A stretch of DNA of 5,279 nt, from assembly GCA_012031335.1 (NCBI GenBank), contig JAAUTT010000399.1:1-5279 (forward strand), given 5' to 3'. The translations under genes were made by a program, and so were the position numbers. The DNA comes from Bacteroidales bacterium (lineage in GTDB: Bacteria; Bacteroidota; Bacteroidia; Bacteroidales; JAAUTT01). This document shows positions 1-5,279 of the stretch, in pieces. Position 1 is the first letter of the stretch. Each line of letters opens with the position of its first letter. The notes beneath the pieces are model-generated. The model was not told the DNA's origin and did not search any database. It saw nothing but the letters and a program-made list of their open reading frames with translations.

Positions 1-57
1 ATAATTTAGGAAAAGGTTCCTGAAAGGGGATTTAAATTGTCGACAAGCTTGAGGAAT

Positions 58-114
58 ATGATGAGATATAATGCTTTTTTGCTTTTTTATTGCCTTTATT
101 CTATTGTCGTGTAA
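58..114 (+). other. Alternative start and likely indel in T-runs of the GH2 signal peptide
   Basis: Two ATGs at 58 and 61 open an 18-codon frame, MMRYNAFLLF followed by YCLYSIVV, ending at TAA 112-114. Deleting one T from either six-T run (75-80 or 83-88) fuses this to the main frame as MMRYNAFLLFIAFILLSC. That is a textbook lipoprotein signal with an Arg in the n-region, a hydrophobic core and an LLSC lipobox. By contrast the in-frame ATG at 71 gives MLFCFFIAFILLSC, with no positive charge. A GAGGA at 51-55 sits 5 bases before ATG 61 and 15 bases before ATG 71, which also favours the earlier start, although Bacteroidota rely little on Shine-Dalgarno pairing. Confidence 0.5.
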
Positions 115-2029
115 CCGGCAGAAAAAATATAACCGGCCGATGATATCGGACGACGATGAATATTGGTTTGAACGCATCCAAGCCGAAGATCTTTCGGGCA
201 ATAACTGGCGTTTATGGCTCGATACCACCCGGTCGTGGCAAAGCGATTCCCTTTGGCTTAAACCGAAAGATATTTCAGCACTTCCTGTAAACACACCCTC
301 CTGTGGATGGGACGAACTAGAAAATGGTATAGGGAAAAATATTAAACTACCTGCCACCGTTGAGGAACACTTTTGGGGGCAGAATGGAAATTCTTATGGC
401 GTTACAGGCGATTATAAAGGTGTTTCGTGGTTTAGCAGCCAGATTAATGTTTCGGATAGAGATCGAAGAAACCGGGTAATACTCCATTTCGAAAGTGCGA
501 GAATGAGGGCTGAAGTATATGTGAACCGGAAGCTGGCGGGATATAACCTCATTGACGGCACTCCTTTTGAAGTGGATGCCACACCTTTTATAAAAACCGG
601 TCGAAACCAAATTGCCGTTAGGATTACTGATCCCAACGGCGATTTTACCTGGTGCGACTGGCCTTATTTTACATGGGGCCGATATTCCACTGTTCCAAGC
701 CATGCCTTTGGAGGAATTACCGGACGAGTAAGGCTATTTAAAACCGGGAAATCTTTTATTGATGATGTTTTTATAAAAAATAAACCCATGGTTACCGATA
801 TTGATGCCGAGATTTCGCTTGTACGCCCCGACACAGCTGCAGGCACGCTTCATTTCAGCATAACACAATGGGGCTCACGTGAGATTTTACTGGAAAATAA
901 AGTAGAACTGACAACCGATTCGACAAGCGCTGTTATCAGGAAATCGATCAGCATGCCCGGCGCTACACCCTGGTCGGTAAACTCACCCGCCCTTTACCAG
1001 TTAAATGTAAGCTGGAAAGGAAAAGATGGCAGTACCGATAAGTTTACACGCAGGTTTGGCTTTCGCTGGTTCGAGATCAGGGACATTGATGGGGATAAAC
1101 AGTTTTATTTGAATAACCAGCGAATTGTTATACGAACAGCCATTTCGTGGGGATTTTGGCCCGTAAATGGCATTTACCCAACAAAAGAGCTGGCCATAAA
1201 ACAAATAAACACCGCCAAAAAACTCGGACTGAACATGCTGAACTTTCACCGGGCAATAGGCCAGCCAATGGTTCTCGACCTAGCCGACGAGCTGGGAATT
1301 CTTTATTACGAGGAACCAGGAGGTTACAGAGAAAGTGATGAATATTTCCCCAAAATGTGGGGACGCGAAAAACTGTTACGCATGGTTAAACGCGACAGAA
1401 ACCATCCTTCGCTTATAATTTACAATATGGCCAACGAAAGCTGTCAGGATCCCAAACCACAAACCAGGACAGATATTGCCGATGCACATAAGCTTGACGA
1501 AACACGCATTATCACATATACATCACAGTATTTCTCTCCCGATATGAAGCAATACGGCGAAAAGTGCCCTAAAACTCCGGCGCCAACAAAAATGTATATG
1601 CTTCCATACAACCACGAGATCCAGTTTCAGGGATGGTGGGATGAACATCATGCTGCCGGGCCCGGGTCGTATTACGATGAAATGTATAACAGCCCGGAAA
1701 ATTACTATCTGAACACCACGCACAGCAAAGAAATTATTTTCTATGGAGAAGAGGGAGCCATAGGGACACCGGGGAGGTTAGAGCTTATAAAGAATACTGT
1801 TGAACAGCAGGAAGGAAGAGGTTGGGATGGTCAGGATTATTTGAATTTATTTGAAGCTTATGATAAATTCATTTCAGAGAAGGGCTTCAGGAAAGCATTC
1901 CCAAATGTGGATAACCTTACCAGAGCAATGGGTAATGTTGCTTTCTATTATCAGGGCCGGGCTATTGAGAATATGCGTATTAATAATTTAAACGATGGTT
2001 ATGCTATAAACGGAGTAGGGAAGAAATAA
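71..2029 (+). CDS. GH2-type exo-glycosidase lipoprotein, N-terminal and catalytic part of a frameshifted gene
   Basis: This open frame encodes 652 residues of a secreted retaining glycoside hydrolase of the GH2 superfamily. Residues 1-14 form a hydrophobic segment ending in a lipobox (LLSC, Cys14), so the protein should be lipid-anchored in the envelope. Residues about 85-225 resemble the GH2 jelly-roll sugar-binding domain, including an aromatic-rich stretch at 193-203. About 228-330 resemble the Ig-like sandwich, and the TIM barrel starts near 335 (RRFGFRWFEI). The likely acid/base is Glu456 in NMANES, and the likely nucleophile is Glu560 in GEEG (an E-x-G pattern). LNMLNFHR at 388-395 matches the GH2 barrel segment that precedes the substrate histidine. 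GH2 covers beta-galactosidases, glucuronidases, mannosidases and others; the substrate cannot be read here. The frame ends after YAINGVGKK, just where strand 8 of the barrel is expected, and the sequence continues in another frame (see 2015-2030). The start at 71 is doubtful because the n-region has no Lys or Arg; see 58-114. Confidence 0.85.
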   Translation: MLFCFFIAFILLSCNRQKKYNRPMISDDDEYWFERIQAEDLSGNNWRLWLDTTRSWQSDSLWLKPKDISALPVNTPSCGWDELENGIGKNIKLPATVEEHFWGQNGNSYGVTGDYKGVSWFSSQINVSDRDRRNRVILHFESARMRAEVYVNRKLAGYNLIDGTPFEVDATPFIKTGRNQIAVRITDPNGDFTWCDWPYFTWGRYSTVPSHAFGGITGRVRLFKTGKSFIDDVFIKNKPMVTDIDAEISLVRPDTAAGTLHFSITQWGSREILLENKVELTTDSTSAVIRKSISMPGATPWSVNSPALYQLNVSWKGKDGSTDKFTRRFGFRWFEIRDIDGDKQFYLNNQRIVIRTAISWGFWPVNGIYPTKELAIKQINTAKKLGLNMLNFHRAIGQPMVLDLADELGILYYEEPGGYRESDEYFPKMWGREKLLRMVKRDRNHPSLIIYNMANESCQDPKPQTRTDIADAHKLDETRIITYTSQYFSPDMKQYGEKCPKTPAPTKMYMLPYNHEIQFQGWWDEHHAAGPGSYYDEMYNSPENYYLNTTHSKEIIFYGEEGAIGTPGRLELIKNTVEQQEGRGWDGQDYLNLFEAYDKFISEKGFRKAFPNVDNLTRAMGNVAFYYQGRAIENMRINNLNDGYAINGVGKK

Positions 2030-2030
2030 A
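2015..2030 (+). other. Frameshift site in the GH2-type gene
   Basis: Up to the Gly codon GGA at 2012-2014 the upstream frame reads YAING. The next bases, GTAGGGAAGAAATAAA, give VGKK and stop at TAA 2027-2029. The downstream frame, one base to the right, is blocked by TAG at 2016-2018 and then reads GRNKIENHSGIVDC. A sequence such as TGGGAAGAAAATAAAATTGAG, one base shorter, would join them as NGWEENKIENHSG, placing a Trp on barrel strand 8 as is usual in GH2. The difference is a net +1 with more than one changed base, so it is not a clean homopolymer slip, and I see no slippery heptamer that would suggest programmed frameshifting. Confidence 0.65.
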
Positions 2031-2051
2031 ATTGAGAACCACTCGGGAATT

Positions 2052-3059
2052 GTGGACTGTTACCGGAATCCGAAAGGAGACGTTAGTCTTATTGCCAATT
2101 ATAATCAACCTTTATACCTTGCCGTAAAAGCGCGTAATAAAGTATTTGAAACAAATTCCAAAACGCTGGCCGATATTTTTATTGTAAACGAGTTCGATGT
2201 AAAGGGTGAGTTTGACCTTGAGGTAAGCGTTTCGGATGAAAAGAAGGAGTTTTTTAAGAAAACCTATCCGGTGAGTGTAACAGGCGGAAATGTATACGGA
2301 GAATTGCTAGTAAAAGGCATAGAAATTACACCTGATAGGGAAGGCTATTGTATAATCAGGGCCAAACTTTTCCGCGATAAGGAACTTATCACCGAAGGGT
2401 CGGACCAGCTATTTACTGTAATGACCGATGTCAAATCTGTTCAACCTGGGTTTACATTGATGGATTCGTCGGATATCCTGGCAAAATATTTCAGTGCCGC
2501 AGGAATCATGAATCCTGGAATTTACAGCGGAGGGCGACCAAAAACATCCTGTTTGATAGTGGGAGCAGCCCTTCCACCTGAGAACTATCCGATTCGACAC
2601 GAGCTTTACGAGTGGGTAGCTGAAGGTAATACCATAATTGTTGCCGGTAGTGCCGATAAATGGGCCCCATCGCTGGGACGTCGGGAAATTATCGATTTTC
2701 GGGGAGTAAAACCTCTGGGAAGTTTGTGGAATGGAGGAAATTATTTTGTGAAGGAGCACCCTGTATTTGAAGGACTACCGCAGAATTGCGTGTTTAACTG
2801 GGAATACCAGTGTTTTGTCCAGTACAAACGAAACCGGTATGGCCTGCGGCTGGGTGGAGATGATGTTATAGTGGGAGCCTCGTCCGATCACCGGCAGGAA
2901 CTCTATTCGGTAGTGAGTATTATCCCTGTAGGGAAAGGTAAAATTATACTTTCGGCATTGGATATACTGGGAGCCATTAAGGAGGGAAATCCTTCGTCGG
3001 TTGTGGCAAAGAAACTGCTTTTGAATTATATTAGCTATGCCCAGCGATTAAACAGATAA
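2052..3059 (+). CDS. C-terminal accessory part of the frameshifted GH2-type gene
   Basis: This 335-residue open frame has no signal peptide and begins at a GTG that reads naturally as an internal valine, so it is most likely the continuation of the hydrolase and not a separate gene. In this frame the coding-like sequence extends left to the TAG at 2016-2018 (GRNKIENHSGIVDCYRNPKG), which reads as the end of a GH2 barrel running into a linker. Residues about 10-125 look like one or two beta-sandwich domains. Residues about 135-330 look like a Rossmann-type fold of the class I glutamine amidotransferase/ThuA-like kind, as found at the C-terminus of some glycosidases: CLIVGAALP, then EWVAEGNTIIVAG, and finally GKGKIILSALDI and a LLLNYISYA helix. 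I see no glutaminase Cys nucleophile motif, so the role is probably structural (oligomerization or substrate access). The next in-frame ATG is not until about 2418. If translated alone, the product would lack catalytic residues and an export signal. Confidence 0.7.
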   Translation: MDCYRNPKGDVSLIANYNQPLYLAVKARNKVFETNSKTLADIFIVNEFDVKGEFDLEVSVSDEKKEFFKKTYPVSVTGGNVYGELLVKGIEITPDREGYCIIRAKLFRDKELITEGSDQLFTVMTDVKSVQPGFTLMDSSDILAKYFSAAGIMNPGIYSGGRPKTSCLIVGAALPPENYPIRHELYEWVAEGNTIIVAGSADKWAPSLGRREIIDFRGVKPLGSLWNGGNYFVKEHPVFEGLPQNCVFNWEYQCFVQYKRNRYGLRLGGDDVIVGASSDHRQELYSVVSIIPVGKGKIILSALDILGAIKEGNPSSVVAKKLLLNYISYAQRLNR

Positions 3060-3061
3060 AC

Positions 3062-3388
3062 ATGGAAAGATATTTTATTGCATTTGGAATTGGTGTTACA
3101 GCTGCTATTCTCGATGTTGTACCCATGATCATTCAAAAAACTGATAAAAGAGCCTGCTGGTCAGCCTTTGTTCACTGGCTGGTTTTAGGGATGATAATCC
3201 CTTTTGTACAATGGGAGATACAAGCATGGTTAAAAGGGCTGATAATTGGAATAATTGCTTCGATACCTGTTATGATAATTGTTGCCGGAAAGGATAAAAA
3301 ATCACTCATCCCTATCAGTATTTTCTCAGCTGTACTTGGAACTTTGGTTGGCATTGCCGGTGAGTGGCTTATTCCACTTGAACTATAA
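3062..3388 (+). CDS. Small four-helix integral membrane protein, function unknown
   Basis: This gene encodes 108 residues with four predicted transmembrane helices at about 4-25, 34-50, 58-76 and 82-103. The two short loops KTDKR (26-30) and GKDKK (76-80) are positively charged, so by the positive-inside rule both face the cytoplasm and both termini face the periplasm. There is no cleavable signal. Asp18 and Pro21 in helix 1 (AAILDVVPMI), Trp39 and the charged WLKGL at 56-60 are candidates for conserved functional positions. From memory, similar proteins of about 100-110 residues occur as conserved hypotheticals in Bacteroidota and some Firmicutes, but I cannot name a family or activity. The ATG lies two bases after the hydrolase stop codon, which implies co-transcription and possibly translational coupling. 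A hairpin follows 19 bases after its own stop. The gene is intact and looks normally coding; its link to glycan use is only positional. Confidence 0.8.
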   Translation: MERYFIAFGIGVTAAILDVVPMIIQKTDKRACWSAFVHWLVLGMIIPFVQWEIQAWLKGLIIGIIASIPVMIIVAGKDKKSLIPISIFSAVLGTLVGIAGEWLIPLEL

Positions 3389-3407
3389 AAATCTATCCTT
3401 TCAAAAT

Positions 3408-3470
3408 GGTCAGCTATTTGCCATATACTACATTGCGTTTTATGGCAAATAACTGATCTTTTCTGTTTTT
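3408..3470 (+). terminator. Intrinsic-type hairpin between convergent genes
   Basis: The arms 3408-3425 and 3441-3458 form an 18-bp stem with one G-U pair (3409/3457) and one C-A mismatch (3414/3452), around a 15-base loop (3426-3440). On the + strand the stem is followed directly by TTTTCTGTTTTT (3459-3470), which fits rho-independent termination of the GH2/membrane-protein transcript. On the - strand the wobble and the mismatch change places, so the stem is equally good, but the following tract (ATTTTGAAAGG) is a weaker U-run. It may therefore act in both directions, serving susD too. The stem is AT-rich and the loop is longer than in classic terminators, which lowers confidence. Confidence 0.6.
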
Positions 3471-3514
3471 AAGGCCAGCAATTTGAAAGTGTTCCAGGAT
3501 TTGGGCTACATTTA

Positions 3515-5161
3515 CTATTCCCACCCGGGGTTCTGTGTTAACGAGCCACGTGAAACACGAATCTGTGATTCCGGTATTTTTACAAAAACCCGGTTAGGAT
3601 TAAAGGAGATACTATAAGTTGTGGGTACATTATCAGATCTAACCGGAACACCATTTGCTGCGTTGATGGCAGTTGCAGCATCGCCCCATCTGAGAAGGTC
3701 GAACCAGCGAAGGCCCTCCAGAGCAAGTTCGTGCCGGCGTTCCATTTTCAAAGCCTCCAGTGAATAGGAAGCAATGGGATCGAGCCCAACACGCATTCTT
3801 ACCTGGTTGATCCCGGTGGTGGTCTCAGTAAGCTCCGAGTGCATAAGCAGTACATCAGCGAAACGTATCAGGATGTCGTCCTGCATATTCCAAAGTTGCA
3901 TGTTATTGATCCCACCGTAAAGATCGTAATACATCCCGGTATAAGTATTGTCGTTATTGATATCCCTGAGTACAGCAATGTATTTTTTATTATACAAACC
4001 AGTTTCATTTGTCATGTTCCACCCTCCCCAGTTGTATTTATCGCCATAAGTAGGTTCGTTTGGGTCGGTGTTATCCAGGATAGTAGAAATTTTTCGTATG
4101 GAATCCTTTGCATCATAACTATCCCTGAGTTGGGGGTTAACACTTCCAATACCCCAGCCAAATCCGAAAGGATAATAATCGAAAGCGCGGGGACTTTGAA
4201 ACAATACCTGCTGGTTGGAAAAAGCCAGCCGCCCTGTACCACCCCAGTCGGCATGATTGGTATATTTCACTGCAAAAACGGTTTCTGCGGAACCATCGCC
4301 TGCCCATTTTACATTTTGTGCATATTTGTAATTATCGTTGTGTTCATCATCACTCAGGTAACTCCATGGCCATATGCTTCGGTAATCGGGTAGCAATTTA
4401 AATCCACTGTTAGTCATGCAATCTTCTAACCATTGTACCACCTGTTGTTTGGTTATAGAACCCCCTCCGGCAAGAGGCAGAGCAGCCTGATCGTAAAATC
4501 CGGTATAGAAAAGGAATACCCTTGCCATCAGTGCCTGAGCTGCCCATTTTGTTGCATGACCAGCTCTTGACATAGTGTATGGGACATTTTCCATGCTATC
4601 AATAGCGATCTGAAGATCAGAGCCTATCTGGGCATAAATCTCCTGAGCCGGGGCTTTTGGAAGATATTCCAGTTCAGCTTTCAAATCCAGAGGTACTTCT
4701 CCAAAAAACTGAGCAAGCCGAAAATACTGCAAAGCCCGGAGAAAATGTGCCTCACCGCGGTCCCTTTTTCTTTCCGTTGCATTACTGTAAACTGCCTGGT
4801 CGAAATTGTTGATAAGGTTATTCAGGATGAAAATGCCTTCATAACACCGGGCATAAAGATTATAATACAAATCTTCGGTAGGATTTTCGAATTTATCCGT
4901 ACCAATGGTCTGTATATCATTTGTACCTCCCCCGCTAAAGGCATCGTCGCTTAAGATGTTGGCAATCAGCATCGGGTGGTTGCCACCCGCATCGATAGCC
5001 AGTGTTGAATAAGCCCCTGTAAGCGCTTCATTAACCTCTTCAGGATTTCTGTAATAATTACTCAGGTTTTTTTCGTAGAGGTTATTCTGATCAAGAAATT
5101 CCTTTCCACAACCTGATAAGATTGGAATTATGAGTATGCTGTATATTATTGCTTTTTTCAT
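3515..5161 (-). CDS. SusD/RagB-family outer-membrane glycan-binding lipoprotein
   Basis: This complete 548-residue protein has the usual SusD length. It would sit at the cell surface as the lid of a SusC-like TonB-dependent transporter and help capture an oligosaccharide. The signal peptide MKKAIIYSILIIPILSGC has a lipobox (LSGC, Cys18), and GKE just after the Cys may act as a surface-export signal. Family motifs appear in order: NEALTGAYS (44-52), GEAHFLRALQYFRLAQFFGEVPL (about 136-158), the TPR-type helix GHATKWAAQALMARVFL (201-217), ILIRFADVLLMHSE (430-443), INQVRMRVGL (451-460), ERRHELALEGLRWFDLLRWG (474-493) and the terminal QNPGW (543-547). Residues about 300-420, rich in Trp, Tyr and Gly, probably form the variable ligand-binding face. 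The partner susC should lie just upstream on the same strand, beyond the right edge. The gene converges on the GH2 unit, so the two are separate transcripts. The frame is intact, unlike the hydrolase. The ligand cannot be predicted. Confidence 0.95.
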   Translation of the reverse strand: MKKAIIYSILIIPILSGCGKEFLDQNNLYEKNLSNYYRNPEEVNEALTGAYSTLAIDAGGNHPMLIANILSDDAFSGGGTNDIQTIGTDKFENPTEDLYYNLYARCYEGIFILNNLINNFDQAVYSNATERKRDRGEAHFLRALQYFRLAQFFGEVPLDLKAELEYLPKAPAQEIYAQIGSDLQIAIDSMENVPYTMSRAGHATKWAAQALMARVFLFYTGFYDQAALPLAGGGSITKQQVVQWLEDCMTNSGFKLLPDYRSIWPWSYLSDDEHNDNYKYAQNVKWAGDGSAETVFAVKYTNHADWGGTGRLAFSNQQVLFQSPRAFDYYPFGFGWGIGSVNPQLRDSYDAKDSIRKISTILDNTDPNEPTYGDKYNWGGWNMTNETGLYNKKYIAVLRDINNDNTYTGMYYDLYGGINNMQLWNMQDDILIRFADVLLMHSELTETTTGINQVRMRVGLDPIASYSLEALKMERRHELALEGLRWFDLLRWGDAATAINAANGVPVRSDNVPTTYSISFNPNRVFVKIPESQIRVSRGSLTQNPGWE

Positions 5162-5279
5162 ACGTATAAATTTATTTTAAAGGTTGTATGGAATACGCCA
5201 TGATGTTGGAATTTAATCATTTCGCCTGGTGTTTATTAATCATGGCTATTTCATATGTACAAATTTTTTAGTTAAAGGT
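5162..5279 (-). other. Spacer upstream of the susD-like gene; possible extreme end of susC
   Basis: These 118 bases hold no gene of their own. Read on the - strand, the outer edge begins ACC TTT AAC TAA (5279-5268), which would give a C-terminal TFN and a stop. SusC-type barrels usually end in an aromatic-rich strand, so this could be the last three codons of the expected partner, but three codons are too few to prove it. If so, the susC-susD gap is about 106 bases, longer than usual. ATGATTAA occurs twice on the - strand, at about 5243-5236 and 5220-5213. I see no convincing Bacteroidota promoter (TAnnTTTG with an upstream TTTG), consistent with susD being the second gene of an operon. Confidence 0.3.

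Larger units (their letters stand above)
58..3059 (+). pseudogene. Whole GH2-type gene reconstructed across two indels
   Basis: Joining the two open frames gives one protein of about 995-999 residues, a normal size for GH2 enzymes with extra C-terminal domains. Starting at ATG 58, removing one T from the T-runs at 75-88 and one net base near 2015-2026 gives 3,000 bases, which is 999 residues plus a stop. Outside these two spots the reading frame is open throughout, codon use looks even, and both catalytic glutamates are kept. This fits either a very recent loss of function or errors in a single-read or low-coverage assembly; the sequence alone cannot separate them. The gene is followed by the small membrane protein gene after two bases, so they probably share a transcript. 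Confidence 0.6.

Noticed and set aside
2..9. TAATTTAG, one base away from the Bacteroidota -7 promoter box TAnnTTTG.
   Set aside because: The matching -33 element would lie outside the window and such near matches are common in AT-rich DNA.
39..50. Adjacent SalI and HindIII recognition sites (GTCGACAAGCTT), as in a cloning polylinker.
   Set aside because: No other polylinker or vector sequence surrounds them, and two six-base palindromes side by side can occur by chance just upstream of a native gene.
2016..2060. Programmed ribosomal frameshifting to join the two hydrolase frames.
   Set aside because: There is no X-XXY-YYZ slippery heptamer or obvious downstream structure, and the downstream frame has its own TAG at 2016-2018 right at the junction.
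3414..3524. A - strand frame of 36 codons from GTG, overlapping the end of susD and the hairpin (VGIVNVAQILEHF then onward to YGK).
   Set aside because: The composition is faintly protein-like, but it starts only at a GTG inside susD, covers the terminator stem, and matches no family I know. Chance is the simpler explanation.
3839..4393. A 184-codon open frame on the + strand opposite susD.
   Set aside because: It lies wholly within the antisense of a clearly coding SusD gene and has low-complexity Ile/Val-rich content typical of antisense shadows.

Overview
The window looks like chromosomal DNA from a member of the Bacteroidota, probably an environmental or gut Bacteroidales/Marinilabiliales-type carbohydrate degrader. 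The evidence is a complete SusD/RagB-family outer-membrane glycan-binding lipoprotein, a large glycoside hydrolase family 2 (GH2) type enzyme with a lipoprotein signal, and moderate-to-low GC. Both are typical parts of a polysaccharide utilization locus (PUL). I cannot assign a genus from sequence alone.

Layout: positions 58-3059 (+) hold one GH2-type gene of about 1,000 codons that is broken as presented. An open frame at 71-2029 carries the lipoprotein signal, the sugar-binding domain, the Ig-like domain and most of the TIM barrel with both likely catalytic glutamates. It stops at 2029, and the protein resumes one frame over at about 2019-3059 with the C-terminal accessory domains. A second, independent sign of an indel lies at the very start, in two runs of six T (75-88). 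Two bases after the hydrolase stop codon comes a 108-residue four-helix membrane protein of unknown function (3062-3388, +). An 18-bp imperfect hairpin with a T-rich tail (3408-3470) then closes this rightward unit. On the opposite strand a full-length susD-like gene (5161-3515, -) converges on the same hairpin. Its usual partner, a susC-like TonB-dependent transporter, would lie to the right, outside the window.

How the parts would work together: SusD, with a SusC partner, would capture an oligosaccharide at the cell surface. The exo-acting GH2-type lipoprotein, if intact in the living cell, would remove a terminal beta-linked sugar from the glycan. Because the two units converge they are separate transcripts, and their shared substrate is an inference from proximity only. 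The substrate cannot be named.

I see no RNA gene, CRISPR array, insertion sequence or phage element, and no evidence for a wholly new system. The points worth a second look are the double frame damage in the GH2 gene, its unusual C-terminal architecture, and the tightly coupled small membrane protein.
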